Shown here piece by piece: positions 1 through 7,212 of a stretch of DNA of 64,000 nt. Made by a program: the position numbers and the translations under genes. Origin of the DNA: Rhizobiaceae bacterium (lineage in GTDB: Bacteria > Pseudomonadota > Alphaproteobacteria > Rhizobiales > Rhizobiaceae); contig JAEPQK010000003.1 of NCBI GenBank assembly GCA_017640615.1, positions 372,001-436,000 on the forward strand, written 5' to 3'. Positions within the stretch are counted from its first letter, which is position 1. Each line of letters starts with the position of its first letter. The notes beneath the pieces were generated by a model that was not told the origin of the DNA, ran no database searches, and saw only the letters and a list, made by a program, of their open reading frames with translations.

Positions 1-172
1 TGTTTTTGACCTTGCTGAAAGGCTTGAACCAGTCGATGCGCTTGCCGTGTTTGGCCCAGAATTTCTCCGGGTTCTTCACGCTGTCCTTGTACCACTTCAG
101 ATAGGTCTCATTGTCGATGAGCGCGTTCTTTTTCCACGCCGACTTGACCTTGTGAACATGTACCTCGGACAT
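1..172 (-). CDS. acs: Acetyl-CoA synthetase, N-terminal fragment (cut by window start)
   Basis: Only the first 57 codons are in the window; the gene continues beyond base 1. The visible N-terminus carries the Acs start region, with an early LKWYKDS segment followed by [19 protein letters not shown], the conserved entry segment of AMP-forming acetyl-CoA synthetases. The enzyme activates acetate to acetyl-CoA through acetyl-AMP in the cytoplasm. The ATG at 170-172 is preceded by a good ribosome binding site (GAGGGA, 2-3 bases away). None of the catalytic motifs are visible, so the call rests on the N-terminal signature alone. Related ligases such as propionyl-CoA synthetase share the fold but usually lack this exact N-terminal pattern. 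Confidence 0.85.
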   Translation of the reverse strand, partial: MSEVHVHKVKSAWKKNALIDNETYLKWYKDSVKNPEKFWAKHGKRIDWFKPFSKVKN

Positions 173-445
173 AATCCCTCCCTCGAATAACAGGCTCTGC
201 AGCTTTTGCCTGCTCGCGGTTCTATTACCATTTGCCCGGCGGTCACAACATTAGACGATGGTTTCTGACCGCACTTGCGGCTTCGACCGCGTGACACTCC
301 TGCTAGCAGTCGCCTAGCGTGGCTGCCAACCTATTGAAGATCAAAGGTTTTTGAACGCCCAGCGCCTAGATATTCATAGACGGTTAACCATACCGGCGGC
401 ACATTTTGTGGTGCGGAGGAGCAACATAGCACATGGAGATGTCTC

Positions 446-730
446 ATGGCCGGTTCGACGCAGGGCAATCAGGAAACCGAGCTGATGCTCAAGGGGTATG
501 GCCTGACAACTGCCGAAATCCTCTACCGGATGCCTGACCACAGGCACCTGCTGCAAAGCTTCATCTGGCAGCACTACGACATCGCCCCCAAATTCCCGGA
601 GCTCTGGCGCTTCCTCGATTTCTGGCAGGAAAAGCTGGATGGCCCGCTGTTTTCAGTGGCCTACACCCACCGCCGCCTGATCGCCCCGAATGAATGGCGC
701 AGCGTAGACGGCGAGATCGTGCTGCATTGA
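446..730 (+). CDS. usg: Usg family protein
   Basis: This small protein of 94 residues matches the Usg family found next to trp or other housekeeping genes in Rhizobiales. Family hallmarks visible are the N-terminal ELMLKGYGLTTAEILYRMPDH block (residues about 12-32), a central WQHYDIAPKFPEL segment and the C-terminal RLIAPNEWRSVDGEI block. No membrane segment or signal peptide is present. The biochemical function of Usg is not established. The ATG at 446 has a GGAG seven bases upstream. It is divergent from acs across a 273-base spacer in which I see no gene, and convergent with the toxin gene that ends at 735. Confidence 0.85.
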   Translation: MAGSTQGNQETELMLKGYGLTTAEILYRMPDHRHLLQSFIWQHYDIAPKFPELWRFLDFWQEKLDGPLFSVAYTHRRLIAPNEWRSVDGEIVLH

Positions 731-734
731 TGGG

Positions 735-1136
735 CTAAGTTTCCCAGGGATTGACGACCGACGCACCTGTATCCGCGAAATCGGCCACATTGCGTGTTGC
801 GACCGTCAGGCCATGCACGATGGCCGTTGCGGCGATGAGCGCATCGGCGTCACCTTTGCCGCGGCCGGCCATCAGGCGCCCCCAGACGATGGCAATTTCC
901 TCTGTAACCGGAAGTATCCTCTCGGCACTGTCGTGCCGAAGACCGGCTAGCCAATCTTGAAGACTGGTCGCCTTGGAGTTCTTCTTCTGTCTCAGCAGCT
1001 CAATGCCGCGCTCTATCTCTCCGATCGTGACAACGCTGAGAAACAAGGCCTGCGGATCGGCGCGCGCCAACCATCTGGCTGGCTCCATGACGCCTTTGTG
1101 GGCGTCCGAAACCACGTTCGTGTCCAACAGAAACAT
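735..1136 (-). CDS. vapC: VapC-like PIN-domain ribonuclease toxin
   Basis: The 133-residue protein is a single PIN domain, as expected for VapC toxins that cleave RNA with Mg2+ or Mn2+. The acidic active-site residues are visible: D5 in the LLDTNV start motif, E40 in VVTIGEIERG, D96/D98 in GDADALIAATA, and the C-terminal TRNVADF motif with N116 and D119. Its start codon overlaps the stop codon of the upstream antitoxin gene (TGATG), so translation is probably coupled. It belongs to the FitB/VapC branch. RNA target and toxicity cannot be read from sequence. Confidence 0.9.
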   Translation of the reverse strand: MFLLDTNVVSDAHKGVMEPARWLARADPQALFLSVVTIGEIERGIELLRQKKNSKATSLQDWLAGLRHDSAERILPVTEEIAIVWGRLMAGRGKGDADALIAATAIVHGLTVATRNVADFADTGASVVNPWET

Positions 1137-1396
1137 CAGAGGTCAAGCGGCAGCCGACTTGGCCCCTTATCGCGCTTGTTGACCTCCTCGATCATATCGT
1201 CGGGCCATTCGGGGCCAGACAGAATGTGATCAACTAGCGTTTTTTGTTTCCCGGACTTCAGCCGGTCGTACTCGTCAGCTGCAACGATCACAGCCGCCCG
1301 CTTACCCCGCAACGTCACCGTCTGCGGACCGTCCTTGATGGCTCTCTGAACAACCTTCGAGAAATTGTTCTTCGCGTCCTGCAGATGCCAGTTCAT
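1136..1396 (-). CDS. Phd/YefM-type antitoxin of the VapC pair
   Basis: This 86-residue protein has the Phd/YefM DNA-binding fold: NWHLQDAKNNFSKVVQRAIKDGPQTVT followed by the RGKRAAVIVAADEYDRL segment (residues about 2-47), then a flexible charged C-terminus that should wrap the toxin. It precedes the toxin gene and overlaps it by one base. Phd-type antitoxins normally repress their own operon together with the toxin. A cluster of CTAG repeats directly upstream is the likely operator. The pair sits between usg and a MoxR gene, a typical place for an acquired toxin-antitoxin module. Confidence 0.9.
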   Translation of the reverse strand: MNWHLQDAKNNFSKVVQRAIKDGPQTVTLRGKRAAVIVAADEYDRLKSGKQKTLVDHILSGPEWPDDMIEEVNKRDKGPSRLPLDL

Positions 1397-1405
1397 TGAA
1401 ACTTC

Positions 1406-1457
1406 CTAGCTAGCTAGCCACCTAGCCAGATATAATACAGTCGCCTCTCCCGTTCAA
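1406..1457 (-). promoter_or_regulatory. Promoter and CTAG-repeat operator of the toxin-antitoxin operon
   Basis: On the minus strand a -35 like TTGAAC (1452-1457) and a -10 like TATATC (1429-1434) are 17 bases apart. Between the -10 and the antitoxin start lies CTAGCTAGCTAG (1406-1417), a perfect 12-base palindrome, plus a further CTAG at 1422-1425. Phd/YefM proteins bind short palindromes overlapping their promoters, so this is the best operator candidate. The promoter overlaps the stop codon of the upstream MoxR gene. Inferred from sequence only. Confidence 0.5.
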
Positions 1458-1459
1458 CA

Positions 1460-2299
1460 CTACCCCTGCCCACGCGCCATGAAGGCCAGGCGCTCGAATA
1501 GATGCACATCCTGTTCGTTTTTCAGCAGTGCGCCGTGGAGTTTCGGCAGTGCGTTCTTGGGATCGCCGCGCAGGTCCGCCGGGTCGACATCGTCGGAGAC
1601 GAGCAGTCTGATCCAATCCAGCGCTTCGGAAGTCGAGGGCTTTTTCTTCAGCCCCGGCACGTCGCGGATTTCGTAGAATTGCGTTAGCGCGGCAGAAACA
1701 AGCTTCTGCTTGATGCCCGGATAATGCACGTCGATGATCCGCGTCAGCGTGTCGATGTCCGGGAAGCGGATATAGTGGAAGAAGCAGCGGCGCAGAAACG
1801 CGTCCGGCAGTTCCTTCTCATTGTTCGAGGTGATTATGACGATTGGCCGCTGTTTTGCCTTCACGGTCTCGCCGGTCTCGTAGACGAAGAACTCCATGCG
1901 ATCGAGTTCCTGCAGAAGATCGTTCGGAAACTCGATATCGGCCTTGTCGATCTCGTCAATCAGAAGCACGACCTTCTCGTCAGCCGTGAAGGCCTCCCAC
2001 AATTTGCCGCGCTTGATGTAGTTGGCGATGTCGTTGAAGCGCTCGTCGCCAAGCTGGCTGTCGCGCAGCCGCGAGACCGCGTCATATTCATAAAGCCCCT
2101 GCTGGGCCCGGGTGGTGGATTTCACATGCCACTCGATCAGCTCGAGCCCCAGCGCGGACGCCACCTGTCGTGCCAGCTCTGTCTTGCCGGTACCGGGCTC
2201 GCCCTTCACCAGAAGCGGCCGTTCCAGCGCGATCGCCGCGTTAACAGCGACCATGAGATCCTTGTCGGCGACATAGGCCGCCGTACCTTGAAAACGCAT
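1460..2299 (-). CDS. MoxR-family AAA+ ATPase
   Basis: The 279-residue protein is a AAA+ ATPase of the MoxR group. It has a Walker A motif GEPGTGKT at residues 33-40, Walker B LLIDEID around D115-E116, and a sensor-1 like IITSNNEKELPDAFLRRC segment. MoxR ATPases act as chaperones that insert cofactors or activate partner proteins, often with a VWA-domain protein encoded next door. No VWA gene is visible here; in many Rhizobiales it lies elsewhere. The start chosen is the ATG giving MRFQGTAAYV. A longer reading frame upstream is extended only by non-conserved sequence that overlaps the 6S RNA promoter region. Confidence 0.85.
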   Translation of the reverse strand: MRFQGTAAYVADKDLMVAVNAAIALERPLLVKGEPGTGKTELARQVASALGLELIEWHVKSTTRAQQGLYEYDAVSRLRDSQLGDERFNDIANYIKRGKLWEAFTADEKVVLLIDEIDKADIEFPNDLLQELDRMEFFVYETGETVKAKQRPIVIITSNNEKELPDAFLRRCFFHYIRFPDIDTLTRIIDVHYPGIKQKLVSAALTQFYEIRDVPGLKKKPSTSEALDWIRLLVSDDVDPADLRGDPKNALPKLHGALLKNEQDVHLFERLAFMARGQG

Positions 2300-2388
2300 A
2301 TTGCAGGTTCCCGAAATGTCAGTCGGCGCAGACCGTAAGGATGCCGCGGGCACGGTGCAAGTGATTGAGGAACCGCGCGCGCAGCCTC

Positions 2389-2418
2389 TTGGCGGACCCA
2401 CCCCCGAACACATATATT
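2389..2418 (+). promoter_or_regulatory. Probable ssrS promoter
   Basis: TTGGCG (2389-2394) and TATATT (2413-2418) are separated by 18 bases and would place transcription start at about 2424, the start of the predicted 6S RNA closing stem. The position between the divergent MoxR start and the RNA supports it. Confidence 0.45.
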
Positions 2419-2419
2419 G

Positions 2420-2565
2420 GCGGTGGCGTTCTGCGCTTCTCGACAGGAGTAACTTTCCCCGGGGCCTTATTGATCCTTAGGGAGCTGTCCCTGACCCGGC
2501 TCGTGGGCTGGGTTACACGGCGCCCACCTACTTTGTAGGCTCCCGGGATCAACCTCTCCACCGGT
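2420..2565 (+). ncRNA. ssrS: 6S RNA
   Basis: A non-coding stretch directly upstream of the 5-formyltetrahydrofolate cyclo-ligase gene, the conserved partner of 6S RNA in proteobacteria, carries features of 6S RNA. The segment GGGGCCTTATTG (about 2460-2471) and GGGTTACACGGCGCCC (about 2510-2525) resemble the 3' side of enterobacterial 6S, which has GCCUUAAAAC and GGGUUACAGCC. A closing stem CGGTGG (2421-2426) can pair with CCACCG (2558-2563). 6S RNA mimics an open promoter and sequesters housekeeping RNA polymerase in stationary phase. The ends are approximate; a T-run at 2582-2587 could mark termination of the precursor. Confidence 0.72.
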
Positions 2566-2636
2566 CGTCGTGGTTCGCCGCTTTTTTGTCGCTCTCGCTG
2601 TGGCCTTTGCCGCAGCGCGGCGGCACAAAGAGCCGC

Positions 2637-3218
2637 ATGGACACAACACCCCGTGAATTGAAGAAGACGTTGCGCGCCGAGGCGCTGGCACGCCGCGATG
2701 CGCTTGATCCGCAATGGCGTGTCGAAGTCTCCCTCGCAATTGCCGAAGCGCTTGCCGCCATCGACATCGAACCCGGTACGATCGTCTCAGGCTTTCTGCC
2801 GATCCGCTCCGAAGTCGATCTGCGGCCGGCCATGGCGGCATTGCGGGACAAGGGGGCCGTGCTCTGCCTGCCGGCCATTCTGGACAAAACCACGATTGCC
2901 TTTCGCGAACTGGTTCGCGGCGCCGAGATGGTGCCGATGGGATTCGGCACCTTCGGTCCGGGTCCAGAGGCGGCAGTGCTTCAGCCGGAGCTGCTGCTTG
3001 TGCCTCTCGCTGCGTTCGACGATCGCGGCCACCGCATCGGCTACGGTGCGGGCTACTACGATCGCGCGATTGCGCGGCTGCGCGCCGCCGGCAAATCACC
3101 GCGCCTGATCGCAACTGCGTTCGAATGCCAGCGCGTCGAACATGTGCCCGACGAACCCCACGACATACCGCTGCCGCAAATCGTCACCGAAAACGGGCTC
3201 CAAAGTTTTCCCCGCTAG
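2637..3218 (+). CDS. fau: 5-formyltetrahydrofolate cyclo-ligase
   Basis: The 193-residue enzyme converts 5-formyltetrahydrofolate to 5,10-methenyltetrahydrofolate with ATP. Typical features are the N-terminal LRAEALARRDAL helix, the SGFLPIRSEVDLRP segment, and the C-terminal GYGAGYYDR nucleotide/folate-binding motif at residues about 135-143. Length is normal for the family. The ATG at 2637 is chosen because an upstream in-frame start would add a Pro/Arg-rich stretch lying just after the 6S RNA. Co-transcription with the 6S RNA as a processed transcript is common in proteobacteria. ymdB follows 51 bases downstream. Confidence 0.92.
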   Translation: MDTTPRELKKTLRAEALARRDALDPQWRVEVSLAIAEALAAIDIEPGTIVSGFLPIRSEVDLRPAMAALRDKGAVLCLPAILDKTTIAFRELVRGAEMVPMGFGTFGPGPEAAVLQPELLLVPLAAFDDRGHRIGYGAGYYDRAIARLRAAGKSPRLIATAFECQRVEHVPDEPHDIPLPQIVTENGLQSFPR

Positions 3219-3269
3219 GCGGCCATCTTCGCTTGCCTCCGGCGAAAAGCGCAGGCTACAGACAGTGCC

Positions 3270-4094
3270 ATGCGCTTGCTCTTTCTTGGCGACATGGTGG
3301 GCCGCTCCGGACGCACAGCTGTCTGGGAACGGCTACCGGGCCTCATCTCCGACCTGAAGCTGGATTTCGTGATCGTCAATGGCGAGAACGCCGCCGGCGG
3401 CTTTGGCATCACCGAGGAAATCCTCCAGCAAACGCTGAATGCCGGCGCCGACGTGGTCACCACCGGCAATCATGTCTGGGACCAGAAAGAGGCGCTGATG
3501 TTTGCGCCGCATCAGGAGCGCTTTCTGCGCCCGGCAAACTTTCCGCAAGGCACGCCGGGGCATGGCTCGGGCATGTTCCAGGCCAAAAACGGCGCCAGCA
3601 TTCTAGTCGCCAATATTATGGGCCGCGTGTTCATGCACCCCGAGCTGGACGACCCGTTTCACGCAGCTGAGCAAATACTGGAAGCCGCTCCGCTGGGGCA
3701 TCAGGCCGACGCCGCGGTGATCGATTTTCACGCCGAGGCCACATCGGAAAAGATGTGCTTCGCTCATTTCGTCGATGGGCGGGTGTCGATGGTTGTCGGC
3801 ACGCACACGCACCAGCCGACGGGCGACCACCAGATACTCAACGCCGGCACCGCCTATATGACCGACGCCGGCATGTGCGGCGACTATGATTCCTCGCTTG
3901 GCTTCGACAAAGAGGAGCCGCTCAACCGCTTCCTCTCAAAAGTGCCGAAGGGCCGTTTCGAGGCAGCAGGCGGACCCGCAACGGTATGTGGCGTCGGGGT
4001 CGAGATTTCGGATCGCACGGGACTTGCGGAGAAGGTGGCGCCCTTGCGCCTCGGGCCCCGGCTGGAAGAGACCGTGCCGGCATTCTGGGCCTAG
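3270..4094 (+). CDS. ymdB: YmdB family metallophosphoesterase
   Basis: The 274-residue protein matches the YmdB calcineurin-like phosphoesterase family in length and sequence. Dinuclear metal ligands are visible in GDMVGRSG (residues about 7-14), VNGENAAGGFG, TTGNHVWD, DFHAEATSEK and GTHTHQPTGD. Family members hydrolyse cyclic nucleotides in vitro and affect development in Bacillus; the role in alphaproteobacteria is not settled. The protein has no signal peptide. It follows the cyclo-ligase gene by 51 bases, so one transcript is likely. It converges on the DUF805 gene with 39 bases between stops. Confidence 0.9.
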   Translation: MRLLFLGDMVGRSGRTAVWERLPGLISDLKLDFVIVNGENAAGGFGITEEILQQTLNAGADVVTTGNHVWDQKEALMFAPHQERFLRPANFPQGTPGHGSGMFQAKNGASILVANIMGRVFMHPELDDPFHAAEQILEAAPLGHQADAAVIDFHAEATSEKMCFAHFVDGRVSMVVGTHTHQPTGDHQILNAGTAYMTDAGMCGDYDSSLGFDKEEPLNRFLSKVPKGRFEAAGGPATVCGVGVEISDRTGLAEKVAPLRLGPRLEETVPAFWA

Positions 4095-4133
4095 CCCGCC
4101 TCTGCGCTCCCGAGCACCGTGGATCTCTTTGCC

Positions 4134-4832
4134 CTAGACGTGCACGCCCGTCGGTACGGGTCCCCATTTGTTTTCGTGTTTCTGCGAGCCGATCAGCGTC
4201 ATCACCAGGATGATCAGCGAGCCGAACATCGGCACGAAGGCAAGTAGCCAGAACCAGCCAGACAGGCCGATATCGTGCAAACGGCGGAAGAGCACCGCCA
4301 TCGACGGCAGGAGCAGATAGAGCCAGAAAACGCTAATGGCGAGCGCCGAAATCGTGGGTTCCTCCGCTTCGTCGAAACCGAGCGCCGTGCCAACCACGAA
4401 CCCGAGGCCGCCAACCACGGCGAAGCCGATCAGCGCAACGACGACGAAGCTCCAATATTCGCGCCGGCGCGCACGCCCGCTGAACCGCAAATAGCCCTTC
4501 GTCACGCAGTAGCGGAAATAGCCAAGAAGGCCCGGCCGGGGCGGCGGCCCGTCTGGATCGACCGCCGCGGACGCAGGCGGCACGCCTTCAGCCGGATCTG
4601 CGACCCCCCAGGGTGCAGCAGCGGCGGCAGCCTGTTTTGCGGCAGCCGGGGCCATCTGCGGCCTCACCTGCCGCGCGCGGTCCTCATCCGGTTCGAAATC
4701 AACCTTCGTGCCCTTGGAGGCCGGCTGGTCGGTCGCGAGATCGGTGACGTCGAACACGTAGCGGTTGCCGTCATTCCCGGAAATGAAGCCGGTCCCCCGG
4801 TTCCCGTCGAAATAGATGATTTCGCCGCGCAT
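4134..4832 (-). CDS. Cold-shock-like domain fused to DUF805 membrane domain
   Basis: The 232-residue protein has two parts. Residues 1 to about 45 (MRGEIIYFDGNRGTGFISG...YVFDV) resemble a cold-shock/S1-like nucleic acid binding domain, with the fold's start-of-strand and GTGFI motif. After an Ala/Pro-rich linker, residues about 85-230 form a DUF805 membrane domain: a GYLRFSGRARRREYW entry, three or four hydrophobic segments, and the diagnostic LFRRLHDIGLSGW motif. The function of DUF805 is unknown. The ATG at 4830-4832 is chosen because GAGGGG lies 10 bases upstream; a GTG at 4850 is the alternative. Confidence 0.8.
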   Translation of the reverse strand: MRGEIIYFDGNRGTGFISGNDGNRYVFDVTDLATDQPASKGTKVDFEPDEDRARQVRPQMAPAAAKQAAAAAAPWGVADPAEGVPPASAAVDPDGPPPRPGLLGYFRYCVTKGYLRFSGRARRREYWSFVVVALIGFAVVGGLGFVVGTALGFDEAEEPTISALAISVFWLYLLLPSMAVLFRRLHDIGLSGWFWLLAFVPMFGSLIILVMTLIGSQKHENKWGPVPTGVHV

Positions 4833-5121
4833 GCCGCCATGTCCCCTCACTCAAGCGGCGCGATGCTTGTCGTTCGACCCGCTGGTGTCAACCGTTTGCG
4901 CCCGCTTCCGATTGACTCTTGGCGCGAACGGCGTCATTAGGCGCGCGGATTTGCGAAGCACGAAGATGCCTCGCTCACGGAGCCTGAGATGCACGGTCGT
5001 AACACCGTTTGCGCAGATGATGGATTTGCCCGGCCAGTCGCCGGCGCTGCCGCATTCGCTCCCGTCACAAAAACAACGGCCAAAACGAAGACCACGAAGG
5101 TCTGACCCCTGCGGCCGCCTG

Positions 5122-5193
5122 CTCTCTCCCCGGCTCCGCCGGGGAAGTAGCCGAACCCGAACCGCGTTCGGGCATCACGGCGAAAGCGGAGAG
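5122..5193 (+). promoter_or_regulatory. Candidate structured leader of asd
   Basis: The 362-base gap 4851-5212 holds no convincing gene. Its 3' part can fold into a three-way junction just before the asd ribosome binding site. P1 pairs CTCTCT (5122-5127) with GGAGAG (5188-5193). P2 is CCCCGGC-TCC-GCCGGGG (5128-5144). P3 is CCCGAAC-CGC-GTTCGGG (5156-5172). P2 and P3 are perfect 7-bp hairpins. This could be a cis-regulatory leader or two palindromic repeat units. It does not match the lysine riboswitch as I know it. Confidence 0.4.
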
Positions 5194-5212
5194 AACCAGA
5201 GGACCATAGAAG

Positions 5213-6247
5213 ATGGGTTTCAAGATCGCAGTCGCAGGCGCTACCGGCAATGTCGGCCGGGAGATGCTCAACATCCTGGAAGAACGCGGTTTCCCCGCCG
5301 ACGAAATTGTGCCGCTGGCGTCCCGGCGCTCGGTTGGCAGCGAAGTCTCTTATGGCGACGCCACGCTGAAGGTACGGGCACTGGAATCCTACGATTTCTC
5401 CGACACTGACCTTTGTCTGATGTCCGCCGGCGGCTCCGTCTCCAAGGAATGGTCGCCCAAGATCGGCAAGCAGGGCTGCGTGGTCATCGATAATTCCTCG
5501 GCATGGCGCTACGACGCCGACGTTCCGCTGGTCGTGCCGGAGGTGAACCCCGACGCCGTCGAAGGCTTCACGAAGAAGAATATCATCGCCAACCCGAATT
5601 GCTCGACCGCGCAGCTTGTCGTTGCACTGAAGCCGCTGCACGACCACGCGAAGATCAAGCGGGTTGTCGTTTCGACGTACCAGTCGGTGTCAGGCGCCGG
5701 CAAGGACGGCATGGACGAGCTGTTCACGCAGACGCGCGCGGTGTTCGTCGCCGATCCGGTGGAGCAGAAGAAGTTCACCAAGCGCATCGCCTTCAACGTC
5801 ATTCCGCATATCGATGTCTTCATGGAAGATGGCTCGACCAAGGAAGAGTGGAAGATGGTCGCCGAGACCAAGAAGATGCTCGACCCGAAGATCAAGCTTA
5901 CGGCGACATGCGTGCGCGTGCCGGTCTTCATCGGTCATTCGGAAGCAGTGAACATCGAGTTCGAAAAGCCGATCACGGCTGATGAAGCCCGCGAAATTCT
6001 GCGCGAGGCGCCCGGCTGTCTCGTTGTCGACAAGGCAGAGGATGGCGGTTACGTCACACCCGTCGAGGCGGCCGGCGACGACGCCACGTTCATTTCGCGC
6101 ATCCGCGAGGATTCCACCCTCGACAACGCACTGAACATGTGGGTCGTTTCCGACAATCTGCGCAAAGGCGCGGCTCTCAACACGATCCAGATCGCCGAAT
6201 TGCTGGTCGCGCGTGGGCTGATCCAGCCCAAGAAGCAGGCTGCCTAA
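5213..6247 (+). CDS. asd: Aspartate-semialdehyde dehydrogenase
   Basis: The 344-residue enzyme reduces aspartyl phosphate to aspartate semialdehyde, the branch point to lysine/diaminopimelate, threonine and methionine. The NADP-binding loop GATGNVG is at residues 9-15, the catalytic cysteine is C130 in NPNCSTAQL, and the conserved histidine is H242 in FIGHSEAV. Length is typical of the proteobacterial short form. The start is preceded by AGAGGA about nine bases upstream. The candidate structured leader upstream may regulate it. The stop overlaps the likely N-terminal coding region of the following GNAT gene. Confidence 0.96.
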   Translation: MGFKIAVAGATGNVGREMLNILEERGFPADEIVPLASRRSVGSEVSYGDATLKVRALESYDFSDTDLCLMSAGGSVSKEWSPKIGKQGCVVIDNSSAWRYDADVPLVVPEVNPDAVEGFTKKNIIANPNCSTAQLVVALKPLHDHAKIKRVVVSTYQSVSGAGKDGMDELFTQTRAVFVADPVEQKKFTKRIAFNVIPHIDVFMEDGSTKEEWKMVAETKKMLDPKIKLTATCVRVPVFIGHSEAVNIEFEKPITADEAREILREAPGCLVVDKAEDGGYVTPVEAAGDDATFISRIREDSTLDNALNMWVVSDNLRKGAALNTIQIAELLVARGLIQPKKQAA

Positions 6248-6710
6248 GGTTCGGCCAGACGAAGTCATCCTGCGTTCGGCGAACAAGTCGGACGCGGGCG
6301 AAATCGCACGGATCATGCGGGCAAGCCTGCGGTCTCTGGCGTGGATGCCGACGGTGCACACCCCGGAGGAGGACCTGGCCTTCATCGGTGGGCATGTTTT
6401 GCCGCGCCAGCGCGTCATCGTCGCGGAGGCAGACAGCGGCATCGTCGGCTTCATCGCCGTCAGCGGCGAATGGGTCGAGCAACTTTACCTGCACCCCGCG
6501 TGGACCGGATGGGGAATTGGCTCCAGACTGCTGGGGCAAATCACCTCCGGCATGGCGACCGTCAAGCTACACTGCTTCCAGGCGAATGAGGGAGCGCGCC
6601 GCTTCTATGAGCGGCATGGCTTCCAGGCCGAAGCGTTCAGCGACGGCGCGAGCACCGACGAAAGACTGCCCGACATCACCTATGTCCGGCGTTATGTGCC
6701 CGATCCCTGA
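6240..6710 (+). CDS. GNAT family N-acetyltransferase (unusual start)
   Basis: The protein is a GNAT-fold acetyltransferase: an N-terminal VILRSANKSDAGEIARI strand/helix typical of the family, EQLYLHPAWTGWGIGSRLL as the acetyl-CoA binding region, and NEGARRFYERHGF as the C-terminal motif. The substrate is unknown. The first in-frame ATG (6315) would remove the conserved first strand. Upstream, back to a stop at 6219, the only start-like codons are CTG at 6240 and 6270. I therefore extend to the CTG at 6240, which overlaps the asd stop, but the true start is unresolved. A terminator follows. Confidence 0.75.
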   Translation: MPKVRPDEVILRSANKSDAGEIARIMRASLRSLAWMPTVHTPEEDLAFIGGHVLPRQRVIVAEADSGIVGFIAVSGEWVEQLYLHPAWTGWGIGSRLLGQITSGMATVKLHCFQANEGARRFYERHGFQAEAFSDGASTDERLPDITYVRRYVPDP

Positions 6711-6721
6711 CACACGAAATC

Positions 6722-6756
6722 GGCCGCGGCGCTGAGCGCCGCGGCCATACGTTTTT
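6722..6756 (+). terminator. Rho-independent terminator after asd-GNAT
   Basis: An 11-bp perfect GC stem (6722-6732 with 6736-6746, loop TGA) is followed after ATAC by GTTTTT. It ends the asd transcript and faces the convergent small membrane protein gene. Confidence 0.85.
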
Positions 6757-6773
6757 CACTTAAGGCGATGGTG

Positions 6774-7091
6774 TTATTCGGCCGGCGCAGCCGGTTCGAT
6801 TGCAGGCTCTAGCGGCGCGATCTTGGGCTCGGCCGCTGCATCGCCGGGCATCGTTTCGGTCTGACGGTCAATACCAGGCGAAGCTGTCTGCATCGGGTCG
6901 ACATTCTCATCGCCCGAAAAGATCACCAGACCGGCAACGAACAATGCTGCGAGCAGGCCGACAATGGCGAACGTCGCACGTCCGCTACCAGAGCGCACCT
7001 CCGGCGGCCCGTCATAACGGCGTTCATTGCCGTATCCGAGAGCCGGATTCTGCGGATAGAGAGGGTCATTGAACTTGGGGTCGTTGATCAT
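6774..7091 (-). CDS. Small single-pass membrane protein, unknown function
   Basis: This 105-residue protein has a polar N-terminus (MINDPKFNDPLYPQNPALGYG), one transmembrane helix around residues 40-58 (FAIVGLLAALFVAGLVIF), and a C-terminal tail rich in Pro, Ala and Glu that should lie in the periplasm. I do not recognise a named family. The ATG at 7089-7091 has a strong GGAGAAGGA upstream. It lies between the GNAT gene and the TraB/GumN-like gene on the same strand as the latter, 121 bases away. Confidence 0.7.
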   Translation of the reverse strand: MINDPKFNDPLYPQNPALGYGNERRYDGPPEVRSGSGRATFAIVGLLAALFVAGLVIFSGDENVDPMQTASPGIDRQTETMPGDAAAEPKIAPLEPAIEPAAPAE

Positions 7092-7212
7092 GGTCCTTCT
7101 CCCTTCATTGGCAGGCGAAGGAAATATGGCGATCGAAAATGGCGGACAGGCGGCTCCGCAATTCAAATCAGATGTCGGCGTGTAAGATTGCGGATTTCGG
7201 CTGGTTTTCCGT

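Noticed and set aside
2586..3670. Long alternative-frame ORFs across the cyclo-ligase and ymdB genes
   Set aside because: They are Arg-rich shadows in other frames of well-recognised genes.
4937..5093. Minus-strand frame with a hydrophobic start (VFVLAVVFVTGANAAAPA) that looks like a signal peptide followed by about 35 residues
   Set aside because: It lacks an ATG, needs a GTG start with a doubtful ribosome binding site, has no basic N-terminus, and continues from the antisense frame of asd. I keep it only as a weak possibility.
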